DNA from: Pelodera strongyloides
Taxonomy: Eukaryota; Nematoda; Chromadorea; Rhabditida; Rhabditidae
Direction: 5' to 3'
Length of the DNA stretch: 64,000 nt
Assembly (NCBI GenBank): GCA_036852015.1
Contig: JAANDG010000273.1
Coordinates: forward strand, 62,001 to 126,000
Part shown: positions 1-18,100 of the stretch, piece by piece
Layout of the letters: each line of letters opens with the position of its first letter
How positions within the stretch are numbered: the stretch's first letter is position 1
Program-made: the position numbers and the translations under genes
Notes under the pieces: model-generated
The model's input: only the letters and a program-made list of their open reading frames with translations
Told to the model about the DNA's origin: nothing
The model's database searches: none

Positions 1-3000
1 AATTGTTTGGTCTTTGGAAAAACGTTGAATAACGCATATGTTTTAATGTGACGTATATATACTTGCGTAGGAGCGTAGTGTAGAGAGTTATTTGGAATCG
101 ACCGACCATTGAAAACGTAAACAAAACCAATGTCAACAACATCCATAAAGCCCTCGTGGGGCAGTTGTTTTTGGACACCATTTTGGTCTTCTGTTGTGGT
201 TAAAGGGGTATGGCACTCGGTTCGAAGTTATTATGTAAATGCAAATTGGGTTCCATTTTAGACCAGAAAGGCTTCGTAGCTAAATATCGGCAAGTTGCAC
301 CTATATTACATGGATACGTGCAGCATGTTTCATAAACCACGAGCAATAGCACTTTAAGTGCAATTCTTATCTAAATATGGCAAAACTATGCAATGCAGCA
401 CGTGAACTGAGGCTGAAAGGCTAACAAAGAGGGTCTCTTTCTCTAGAGGAATCTGTGGCATGACATTATAACTATCATAAAACACTTGCAGGATGGCAAC
501 ATGTGTGAATTGCACATATTGATGAAGCCAGCTTGCCTCCCATATAATAAAGGGATCCCAATCGTCAAAAAGTGAAATATCTAATAATGCTGAAAAGCTA
601 AAACAAATTGATCTTGTACTTAGATAATCTAAGCAAGACACGTGAGGGGCCAATGGGTCACTTGGGGCTCTTCGTTTAATTAAGGATCACTGGAAGAGAA
701 TGAGGGAAAAGGCGGAAGGAACATGGGTTTGGGGCGAAGGGATCAGGCGATGGATAGATAAAGAGAGAAACCAAGACAGAGAGTTAAACGAATGTGATGT
801 AGGAGGAGGGCGTCCTGGACCATTCTATCGGACTCATAGCTTAAGCCATTGTCTGACTAACCAATCTATCAGCCACTAGCTAGTTGCTAGTGAGTGATGT
901 CCGACGCAAAATAAATTTATTGGCTGGGCGTGCTTGAGCCCTGCTCTCTTATTATTCATACAAATGTCGAGGAAAATTGCACTCAATTTCGAATTATGGA
1001 GCTAGAGGACATTGATATTTGTTGCATAAAGGCACATAGCGTTTCAGTTAATGGAGACGCATGAGCCATTCCTCCGCTATCATAAGATTGATCCAAGAAA
1101 AATATTTCATCAGTGCATCGAGGTAATCTGGGGCTTGCGGTGCGTGGAGTGGCCAAAATTGTACACCTTGCATATGGTTAAAATCCTAAGTGCAGGATTT
1201 CATAGAGTTAGATGAGAGTCCTAGTGACTGGCAGCATGGAATGTTCTATACATAAATGGGTGTTCTTAGCGCCCACTGTTTACAGGTGATAATGAACGTA
1301 TCGTGTTTATTCAGCTTATCAGTGTTTTCCGGGCAATATTCGAGCCGCGTGAGGTAAACATGCAAGTAGGTAAACATGTAAGTACAAACTGGAACAGTGC
1401 ACGTCTAGGATGAAACAAATCGCGCGCTTCGCGCAAGCAAACTATTTAGTCTGATGCAGGATTGAGTGGATCAGTACTGTAATCAGTTCGCTCAAGAAAG
1501 CTAATTACTGGATAGAACTCGAATAAAACGTCATTCTGGAAGAACGTATGAGTAGTGCCAACAAGAAACATTTGCCCCCTTATAAAGCTGGCATTTCGCG
1601 TAATGTCGGGAATATGAATGTGCAATAAAATTGATAAACGCATTTTTGAACAAACAATGATATTCCGAACAAAATTTGTATTTGATCTTAACGATGTAGG
1701 GGAATTACAACATTGCATAAATGTTATTCCCCGGGATGTTAACCAAAAAAAAAGAAGAAGAATATTATCACCCTTTTTAATTGTGTCCTTACCGCGAAAA
1801 TGGAGTTCTTATTGTTCTACCAATATTGTACTTTTCTTCAATAATGGTATTGCTTCATAGTATGTGTTAGCCCAAATAGCCTATATGACGATTAAAGAAT
1901 TCTGATGATACATAGTTTAATGACATGAAGCGATTCTAATATATAGAAAAATTCAGGAGTTGGTTCCAGGAGTTGGTTATTAAAATGTGAGAGGACAGGC
2001 TGTTTATTATGAAGCGGTGGTGATTACAGGTTGATTGAAAGGTCTACAATCAGTATGATACTTTGTAGTGTGGAAATGCCCTTGTAAGGGTTACTGAGTG
2101 GGATCCAAAAGGAGTCGTGAGGCGGCGCTTCTAATTCTGCCCCATTTGGGATGGGGTCATTCTGCTATCAAGCTCAGACGACTTATCAGTGAAACCGATA
2201 TTGATTAATACACATTGGGAATTCATAATGATGCAGCTAAATAAACAGGCAGCCGGCATCTGGGCATGTAAAATACAGTAAAGTAAAAGCAACAGTAAGA
2301 AACCTTTTACAAAACGCGTCAAAGAATGTAAGCTCATAGAATAAACCTCAACGTGTTTAAGGTTATCAGTTTGTTCATTAATCCTAAGCAGCTTGAAGTT
2401 AAGCAGCTAGGAAACACCTTTATGGAAGCATCAAAGTTAGATAATGGGTACACCATTTTGCTTGTTCTAAAAGGAACAAAGTCCTATTGAGTGTACGCAA
2501 TGTATCGGAATACTGTCTCGTCCAGGCTACGAAAAATAACTACGAAAAATGACAGCTATTGACATGAATTCTCTCATTTCCTAACCTACATCAGAAATGC
2601 GACGTGAAACATTATATGTGAGAGTATGTTCTGCAGAGATGCTTAATCTAACAGCTACGGAGCGAGCCACTATGCCCTCTGCTGTATAATTTTAATCACC
2701 CTCAGACGCTGGGAGTTCATCGCCTTTTATATTTTCTGGAAAATAACCAATAACTGCCAATATCGTTGATAAAATACAGCCGGCTATAAATAAGGATGGG
2801 GAATGAAGCCACTATTCAGTTGAATTATCGCGAATTTGCTTTAACACGAGTCGTAACACTGGTTGAATTTATGACAGGCCACAAAGGTTGAGTTCCAATT
2901 CGTTCTGACTACTTAACATCTTACGATCCAAATTATTGCAACTACGATTTGAAAACTATAATTGAGAACTCGCGACACTGAAAAATTCACGGCGTTCAAC

Positions 3001-4514
3001 TTACGAATGCACTCACTATGGCCTTTATATGTTCCTTGAAGAATGTAGAGTAAAAGTAAAGTTTGTTCGCATTTTGAGATATCAGACAATTGATATACTC
3101 AGGCTTCACACCAGTTATTCAGCCAAAAAAAGAGCTGATAAGTGCAAAATTGGAGTGCATAAGGCGAGATCATGGAGGGCAAAATTTCCTTCCTCAACAA
3201 ATTACACCAAAAAGATAAGATTTGAGCAGAAATATACGCCAAAAAGATATGACTTGAGTGGAAATTTATTCCATAGAATATGATTTGGAATTGGTCCTTC
3301 GTAAGCCGTCTAGTCAAATTATTGTGTTATGGGAGAGCTTTCGTTTGAGTCTTAAAAGCCGAACTCCGTGATTTGACCAAGCCAAAATTCATGTTATTAA
3401 AATGTTGAAAAACTGTGTCCCTACGAGTTATTAGAATAAACGTGTGCAGACTTGCAATTACGGATTATTCAGTTGGAGGAAAACAATGAGTTCAATAAGG
3501 TTGAAACAATGATGGTCCTCTTGAATGTAGTGATAGTGTCATTTCGTAAACAAATGTATGCCGCCGTGCTCTCAGTATAACATTTCTCGCCATTTCCGTT
3601 TGGAGTTCAAATTTATAAGCTTAAGCTATGAAACTGGTCGTTTTTAGCTAGAGCCTGTCAACTTATTATAATTAATACTTCTTTATTCAGAGCTTCACAC
3701 GGCACACATAGACATAAGCATGTACAATCCATGTAAAATTTAATATCCAATTATCATTAAGTGTCATCTTGTGATTTTTCATAACACTCTCTGTAGTCAA
3801 CACAATCAATATATCAAAACTATCTCTCAAAGGAGTTCGTGTATGTGTGTCTTACGAATGATATTATATTACTAACAAGTCTCGGTCACCCTTAACATAT
3901 ATGTTTTTTGCTTTTCGTATTAAATACGGTTGACAATGTGGTTTTTTCTTCTTCTGCGTGAGTGGATATTTTTTGTATGTTTGGGTTCTTATGTCTATGC
4001 GGTTTCTAAAGCGTGCGCTGACCCTACCGTAATCGCAAGGCTACATTTCGTACTCAATGCTGATTGGTTACGGGCAGTTGTTCGCGTTGCGTGTCGTCTG
4101 GTTGCCCGATCCGGTACTCATTCATGTTTCATTCATACCCAAATGTGCTGCGATTTCGATTAATTTCGTAAATCCCGTCATTGATTTGGTGTTGACTATC
4201 ACGATCTGAAGCAGACACTTATGTTATTAGTGACTTTGTTTAATCCAAGTGTCTCTGTGCACTCCGTATCATTATTCTATTGTTCTTGTAAGACTGCCTG
4301 TGCTATTTCTTTAAAATTACCTATGTGTCATCTCCGGCGTCTTTTTGGAGAAGAATGTATCCCGAGCCTTTTTTGTATCTAACTACGTGCCAATTATTAA
4401 TTTTCTTATATTTCAGAGCGCACTCTCAACTTGTGGGTAATAAGCGGTTGGTTGGAAAGAGCCCCATTTTTTTCCTAATTTTTACCCCTACTCTTCGAAA
4501 ACACTTTGTAAACA
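1..4514. other. intergenic region, no confident gene
   Basis: About 4.5 kb of AT-rich sequence before the helicase start. I see only short open frames on either strand and no run of exons with matching splice phases. One minus-strand stretch near 1446-1600 reads like a terminal coding exon but could not be joined to anything (see findings). A TATA-like string lies near 2785. A pyrimidine tract and AG at about 4407-4418 could be a 5' UTR splice or spliced-leader acceptor for the downstream helicase gene. Confidence 0.5.
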
Positions 4515-9647
<5,133 letters not shown>

Positions 9648-12153
9648 GCACACTACCAATTGTTGCTTGTTCGGCTGAAACCAATCGACCCATCACCAAT
9701 TGTTCTTGGCAACAACACCGCGATTCACCCAGGAATTTGTTCTTTTTAATTAGTTTGGGGGATTTCCCCCCACAATGGGAGTTATTCATTATGAGGCCTG
9801 ACCAACCAACATATTCATTTTGTTTTTAAAATGTTTGCTCTCTAAGGGAACTTAATTCTTCTGAATCGCCCCTACCTAGGAGAGCAATCATCTATTTACT
9901 TGTTCAGCGTTCGCTGACCATATGTTTTAAGCGCTAAGGTAATTTTTAAGTACTTCTTTCAATTTTCTTTCATTTACTCGCTTGCGCGGCTCTTTAATTA
10001 AGGGAACATTTGCGCTTTTTTGTTTCTTTTTTGTGCGTTTTTACAACTACTCGATCAGCTTTATACTTTAATATTCTATTTGTGAAGTGAGATACAGATA
10101 ACTCTGTGGGCAAAATGTTATATCTCCATTTCGGTGATATTGTTACATCCTTCCGTGTGCTTGTTCGTTGAGAGATGCGTTTATTGTTGATTTGAGAGGA
10201 TCTTTTATTTTATTTTGTAATTATAACTAGCTTTTTTCCTTGGGCTCTCCGCGCATATGACTCGTGCGGGTGTTTAGCTTTCCCCAATTCTCAAGTTCTT
10301 ACGGTATATCGATTAGTTTGGTTAACGGGCGTTTATCGATTACTTGTCTTTGTTAATATTCTTAAAGATGCATCAGTCGTCACACTTTCCACCATTTTAC
10401 TTGCACGCTATTGTTTTGTTGAACGAGTTTATGTCTACCTTGATGTTGGCCCCTCTGAGTTGTTGTTATTGTTTTTGCTTAGTTTTAGAAGCATTTTGCA
10501 TCATTTAGCAGTCATCGAATGGGTCACTAGCTGTTGACTTTCAGCTGAGCTGGTTACCCTTATTGTTTGACTTTTGCATACAGTACCTAAAGATCTTCTA
10601 CTGAATACCGGTCCAAGCATATTGCAGGTGTCTATTTGTTAATCATTGATAGTGTAGATAAGTGATAGTCGATCGAATCGGCTTGTTGTGTTACTAGATC
10701 CTGTTCATTGTCTTGTAGATCGCTGTACTCAGTTATGTTTCATTACTAGGATCTCTTGAACCCATTCTCCACAATAATTGTAAACATTCTATGCGCAGTA
10801 GCTTGCGTTCTATCTATCATTACGGTTCTCGCTACTATTTGTTTTTTTTTTAACTCCGAGCTTAAGCGTCGGCCCTCTTGCGAAAGTTTGCGGGTTTCGG
10901 TTATTGAGCATTTTTTTTTTAATTTCCCTTTTAGTTTTCCCGGAGTTAGCAATAATTCACACAATATTCTCAGTGCATTCTATTCATTGGCCACATGAAA
11001 TTCGTTCTTAACATTAACGTGCCTATCATTTTCGTATATCATTTGTTTTATAGTTTAGTAGTCCTTATGTATAATTGTAGTCCTTAGCAGTGCAACGTTT
11101 TTAAAGGTGAATTGATCGTATATTTTTCTGGATATATAACTGGATCCATTTGAAGCCAAGCTTATAGTTAGTTGTTCGTATTGCCCCCCTCTTTCTCTCA
11201 ATCTCGCAATGTTCCTCTCCCTCTCTCTTTCTCTATCCACGCGCTCAGTGAACGTTAAATGTATTGTATTGATTGGTCAGATTTGACCTATCGATTGATT
11301 GATCGCGGATGTCCATTTCACCTTTAATGCCCCACCCGGTTTTCGAATGTCGTATATGTCTCTTGTCTCACTTTTCACCAATCTTGTATTCTTTGTAAAG
11401 CATCGAGCATTTTTTTTTTTGCATGGGATTAGTATGGACGAATTGATTTATTTTTCTTTACTTATTAAGCGTTATACATTATATGTACTTGATCACTTCG
11501 TCCTGGATTTTCTTCCTATCCTTTTATATATATGCCTGTTTACTAAAGGCATGTATTGATCTATATGTGAATTCTATGCACGTTTCCTTAGTAGTACTTT
11601 ATGATTGACTGGGCTTTTGGACTGATTCAGTCTTTAAAATAAATTGTTAGTTAATTTTTTACGTGCATTCCATGTAACAAGGTAACAGTCAACAAGCGGA
11701 AACATGTGTTGGAAGAATGTAAAGCATTCGACACAATACCGCAAGCTATATAGATGTAAAGTCTCCTATCAGGAAAGCAACTTAATGTTGGATTCCGGAA
11801 TGTTAGTTATTCCCGAAGTCTCAAAAACTTTGTTTTTGTAGTACGGGGAATACAGTAAGCACAGTAAAAAATAAGTTTTATGTACTCTGTAACAATTGAG
11901 ATCTTTTTGTGAAATCATGTTCCTGTGCCGTCTATGTTGCAGGCGTCTCGTTAAGTGAGCCATTCTTGGACGATTCGAGACTCTTTCCACTGCCGTTATC
12001 TGAAATAAACTAACTGATGAAACGGACCCTGATGTGAACATCATAGCCTAGTTCTTAATTTTACTACTCTACCATTTGGTTTACTGTGCCCAAGCACTTA
12101 CGGCTGCTTGGTTTGTAAAAGTTGCTTGCCAATATTGTAGTTTGTAAGAGCTT
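9648..12153. other. intergenic region between convergent helicase and adenylate kinase genes
   Basis: The two flanking genes converge here, so the T-rich sequence probably contains both 3' UTRs. I see no ORF with protein-like character and no RNA gene. A CT-rich low-complexity stretch occurs at about 11185-11240. Confidence 0.5.
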
Positions 12154-15100
12154 CTAAAAGTCACCTTCAATGAAAAGTGTGTTATCAATTAGTTGAGTGA
12201 CATCGTGGAAGATTCGATCATCGTCAGCGTCTCCGTCGACCTAATTTCAAAATTTATTACCAGTTTCATGTAAAAATACAATAGAAATACGAAAAAAAGC
12301 ACTACTGAAATATGAATCCATTATGCAGAATACCTTAAATAAACAGTTGAAATATACAATTATTTTGCCAACAACATGCACTAATTTGACAGGAAAGAGT
12401 GAACAGAATTATGCACAGCGTGCTGATAGAGTAGCAAGTGAAATGGCATGCAAACAACGTCACCAAGCGAAGCTGAGCACTGCATGAGACTAGCCGACGG
12501 GCGTCAGAACACACGGCAAACCTTGTAGCCCTGTTGCGAAGTAGTGCCACAAAATTAGCTACATCCTGGCCTATAGGCAGAGGTGTCAAGCGTGTTTTGC
12601 TATCACACAGGATAAGCGAATTAGCTAGCAATATTTTGTCTTCTACTCTTATTCATCAAATTCTCTAAGAGGTACTTGTTGTCGGCTAAATTTTTAAATT
12701 GCTGCGAATTGTAGCACACTAATGTAAGGATGTCGGCTCTTTGTAGATTCACATTGTGCCCTGCTCACTGATGACGTCATCACCTGTTTTTCCCATCCAC
12801 GCACCACACGCAAGCGGCCCTTGTCATCCAGGTACTTTAACATAGGCAGGCCGTTTGCTTTGAACAACTCCAGGCGAGTTTTGAAGAGATCAGGAGCATC
12901 GTCTAAACAATAAATTTGCGAATATACGAAGATCAGAGTAATTCCTCAATATTCGGAGCAACTGTGCAACTCACCGGGTCTTTCTGTTTTATTCGCCAGT
13001 CCAGCTTCGTACCTCTGCTTGACATTCTCACCGCAAAATTGCTCAGTACAGTCGATTAAGAGCGCCAGGTCAACACGCTCTAACTGAAACAACGAAAAGT
13101 GATGTTCTATTATCACAGGACAATCTGTTTGAATTTCCTCCAATCGGAAGTGTGGAAACACAGTAATCAGTTAAGAGCACTTGTAATTCCACATCCTGTG
13201 CTTGGGACTGTGTTCGTGGATATCCTTCGATAACATATCCCCAACTTGTACCGCCATATTCTTGAATGGCTCGGTAGAGGAGTTCACGACAAATCTTCTG
13301 AAACAGATTTCCTTAAAACCACAAAAAAACTACAACCTAATAAGTACAATTTAATTGTTTTCAGAAGAAATGATTTAATTCGATAAATATTCCCAATGTA
13401 GAGGAATGTATGTGCATTGGTTGCGTCCACTAAAATTTTTTATTTGAACTCTACCATCGGCACAGCTTCTCCATTGTCCATTTTACGACCAATCCGTTCC
13501 CAAAGATCATCGCCGCGACTTTCTTGCACCTAGAATGTACGCAGATATGCATAAAGTTCTGCTAATATATTATATCGCCCCTTACTGCTTAATACAAACT
13601 TCTTCGCGCTAAGGTGATCGTGCTCATTGCGTTCATAACTAAATTAATGGTTGCAAAAGACCCTAATGTTTCTTAGAGTAAATGACAGAAACTAGTAAAG
13701 AAGGTGATGACCGGAAGTGCAGTAGCATACACAGGTGCCTTTGTTAGAACGTTCTTCATACTATGCACGTTTACACTGCTTTCGTCCGTTGTTTTTAGCC
13801 GCATAGACAGTGGGCAATTAAGGAGTTCTCGAATCGAAAGTCTATTGAGTTTCACGTGGAGAGAAAAGAAGGATGCTTATGAATTAAGTCCATAAGTAGT
13901 ATCGTACGAATTTGGTTTGAAGAAAAAGTGGAAGTATCGTAGTAAGATAATTTTTTTATCGAAAACAAGTCGATATGCGATTATTTTTTTTCGTTGTGGT
14001 TTATCCAGGTACATAACCAAAAGACTATGTGTAAAATAACAAGTTCCATTTAAAAGATGTTATAGTCGAGTATCTTTAGAGTGGCAGGTTTGTTTCAAAC
14101 AGGATTTATTGGTCCTTTCTATGCGTTTTGTGGGCTTTCACTTTTAACGAACATTTTAGCGCACAATTTTTGAAGTTGCAACGACAGTTGCAGCAGTGCA
14201 GAAACATATCATAATTTTGAATTCAGTGGAGAGTTTTCGTCACTCATTCAGGTCTAGTAATTTCTTCTTTAAACTTCAATAGACGAGTACTCATCAAATA
14301 TTTCAAGAGGCTCCTCGATATAATACGCGTTGTCTATATCATATTATTTCATGCAAAAAAGACGCTCGCAATGAAGATAAGGTTAGTGTGGAACCAATTC
14401 GAAAAGAGATCATATTGCAAAAAGTAAGCGAATGGTTAGGTCTGTCTCGTAAAATAAATGATACTCTACGAGAAAGACCGTTTTTGTGCAGTTCGCATTG
14501 GCGAGCGAGTAATATAAAAGGGCGGCCGCGACTAGTTGTAACAGTACAACCGTTCTCACTAGTATTTGGTAATCACTTCCTTTTCTTCCTCATTGTTTTC
14601 GCAGTAGGAGTACAATCTCAGTACAGTCTACTTTCTGGCAAAACTTGCTACTTAATCAGGCCTTTTAATGAAATCTCTCTAAAAAATCACTGACGTTCTT
14701 CTCTATGCCAATTTGATCACTCCTTTTACAAGACCCAGTTAACTCCTCTTTCCTCCAGGTGATGTCGTTCCTAGTGGGTGCAGCATCGGCCGCGGCCACT
14801 ATTGCCACAGTGGTTGCCCTCGTGTCCGTCGGAATGATCCTGCAGGACATATCCGCACTGCAGAACGAGATCGGAGCCGGTATTGCCGAGTTCCGCGTTC
14901 TGTCGGATGACACTTGGAACAAGCTGATGAACATCCACATCAATCCTACAGGACAGTCTGATGTGAGTGTTGTCCCTAGTTTGATGAGCAACTTTCATTC
15001 GCATACGATTTGAACCATCGGGATATCTTCTGAGACTTGAGCAATAAGCCGGGGTGTTCCTGATAAACAGGGGTTTATAAAGCAAGAAGAATACTAGATA

Positions 15101-18100
15101 TTCCGTTTACTGAGACATATCATTTAGGCCCCCGCCAACTTTGGGTCTCTGTTTGCTCGTGGAAAGCGTCAGGCCGGAGGAGAGTGCCAGTGCGGACAGC
15201 AATCTCGTGGATGCCCTGCTGGACCACCTGGACCTCCTGGAAACCCTGGAGAGCCCGGAGAGGAGGGCAGGCCTGGAGACGACGGAAGATCAGGCGCCAC
15301 TGGAATCTCGCTCGCAGTCACCCACAATATCCCCGGAGGATGTATCAAGGTAAATATTGACAATGTCTTCAAACAGTAGTCGAAATTTCCTTGATGTTCT
15401 TCGGTTGAACATTTTGAAACTGCAGTATTCTTGGTTCATCTAATCTTGTGTTGTTTAGTGCCCACCTGGCCGCCCTGGACCTCGCGGACCTCCTGGAAAC
15501 TCCGGACCTTGCGGAGCGCCTGGAGGACCCGGACATATGGGTCCCGCTGGAAATCCTGGACGTCCTGGTGCTCGTGGAGAGCCTGGAGATGCTGGAGCTC
15601 CTGGAGAGGATGGAAGACCTGGAAACCCAGGACGCCCCGGTACCCCTGGAACAGTCGCTGGAGAAGGACAGCCCGGACGCCCTGGATCACAGGGACGCCC
15701 CGGACAAAAGGGACCCGCTGGACAGCCTGGAGAGCCCGGAGCTCCTGGAAATGATGGACAACCTGGACAACCCGGACGTGATGGTCACCCCGGCCGCCCT
15801 GGATCTGACGGACACCCCGGAGGACCCGGAGAAGAAGGAAAACCAGGACCCGATGCCGAATACTGTCCCTGCCCTTCCAGAGGAGGCGAGAGCTACAGAA
15901 GATTCGTCAAGGCATAAACAATCTTATTTTCAAATAAACTGGGTAGCATTCATTTTCTTTTGTTCTCCTGGTACAAGAATACAACAAACAACATAAGAGG
16001 ACAGACAAAAGATTTTAAGCCAAATTTGCACTATACCTTTCTCCGTAAGAGGTCTCCCATGCTGAAAAGGACAAAGCCTTCATATTTCTTGGCGATTCGC
16101 TGTGCTATGAGACCTTTATTGGAGCCCGGCCCTCCTGAAATGCGTTTTTTTTTTGAAGAACACAGCGCATGGAAAAAAAACTGGTAGTAAAACAAATGAC
16201 AGACCTATTATGAGGATGACGGGTGCATTGTTTGGCAATCCTTTTGGAATGTCGGATGCTTCGAAGCTTCGTGTAGACGCTGAAAAAGATGCAAGTGAAA
16301 CTGATACACAATTCTGCAACATCTGTTTATTTAGGATATGGAACAGAGAAAGTATGTACATCAGTTCTTGAAAGCTCTAATGAGTTAGGGGTTCTATGTT
16401 TCTATCATCAAAGGTTTAGCTTGAAGAAACTTGAAATTTTCCTACGTTTCTCTGGCGTGATAGGAGGTGGATGAACTTCAGCGGCCGTGATAACTGCAGT
16501 CTGCTCAGAAACCGTTTCAATTGCTAAACAAGATCAGTTACTCTTTGAATACCGGGCATTCTGAAGTATAATGCCCTAAATTTTCGTGCAAGTGCGACTT
16601 CCATTTAAAAAAATAAATTAAACAGTAATCAACACTTCTTGACGGAATTGCAAACTCTGTGTTACACACTTACGTGGTGCTTCGGTGGGGGCTGGTTCGG
16701 AAGCCAGTTCCGCTACGGCTGCAAAAATATAAACATGATTGTCGTTCTAATATATCGTCCAGTCATGTATAACAGTAGAGGAATCAATTAAAAGAAAGAG
16801 ACTTACGCGTTTGCGCGGGGGCTGGCTCCTTCTGTGATCCAGCAGAGCCTAAAATGCAAAGGATTGTTAGCAGTATCGTAAGTGCATTATTTGCCCAAGA
16901 AGTAGACAATATCGAAAACATTTTAATCACATAAATACCCACCATTCCTCGCCTTGCTTGCTGGCCTGCTGGCCGTCTTCGGGGCGGAAGGTGGCCTGGA
17001 TCCTCCCTGTTTTGGTGTATTTGTTCCCGTTCCAGGTTTACTGGCAGGCTTAGAATCTGAATGGACATTTGTTATTGATAATAATGAACAAAGAAAACTA
17101 TTAAGAATTGAAGCAGCTCTCCTTCGTGCGCTGGAAAGCAAAATAGGCAGTCCGTTCTATGATCTAAGTATGGTGGGAGGTTGCAAGTCTATGTTGGTTG
17201 CAGCACCGCCTTACCACGGCGTGACCCAGAAGTCGACCGCGATTTCGATGTCAGACTAGTTGTCGAACCAGTCCTCTTTCGACGACGTTCTGCTAATATG
17301 GATGGCTCATTGAATTACCTCAACCTGTTTGCAATGAAGCGTTAGTTTTAATTTCGCTAGGTAATCAAGATTGTTTACAGTGGATACAGCCAATGACCAT
17401 ATTATTCCGTCAATGACCGTTTTATGTCGCAATATACACAAATACTAGGTCTCTCAAGACTGTTCACATAGCTAATTTACTAGTTAAGAAAGGAACAGGG
17501 CCACTATTTCAACCTTGTTTACCTGCTGCAGATCCTGGGGCTGTCGGAGGTTTAGCGTTTGGTAGAGCGCCATCTGTATGAACCACTTCAGGTACTTCTC
17601 CATTGGCAGGCGTCTGGACAGAATACAGAGAAATATTAAAAAAAAACTGTGCTAAGACATTACAATTTCTTGAGTGCGTCGGTTATGTTCATTTTGCAGC
17701 TCACCGTTGTCCCTTCTCTCGCTGAGCTGGCTTCAGCTGGTATCTGATTGTTATAAACTGGCACACCGGTTTCCATTGCTTGCAGTACCAACTTTCGCAT
17801 TCTTTCGAAGATTGACTGGTCATCTCGTTCGCCAGGTATCTGAATCCTTATCCTTTATATATCATTCGACATGTTTGAAAAAAGCACTTGTCTAATTGAA
17901 ATATGCATTTTTTATACTGAACCAAATGTCTTACAACCGTATGACAATAGTATTTAGCTCACCAAGTGCAACAGTTTCTGGTCGTCGAAATACTTTGCCG
18001 ACGGTAGAGTTTTCGACTTGAATTCTTTGATCCTCTGCTCTATGATTTGCATGTCCAGTCCTCTCCTTTCCATATGTGATCTCAGTGTTCTCTCGTCATA

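Noticed and set aside
12154..13529. Separate truncated kinase gene lacking a P-loop
   Set aside because: The missing P-loop and the preceding beta strand were found at 16037-16279 with matching phases, so this is the second half of one two-domain gene.
15459..15917. CRISPR-like or minisatellite array
   Set aside because: The periodicity is nine bases with variable units and is explained by Gly-X-Y codons.
15431..15996. Long frames of 107 and 182 codons over the collagen exon 3
   Set aside because: They are frame-shifted readings of the Gly-X-Y codons. The collagen frame (15459-15917) has the triplet repeat, the correct splice phases and a conserved Cys tail.
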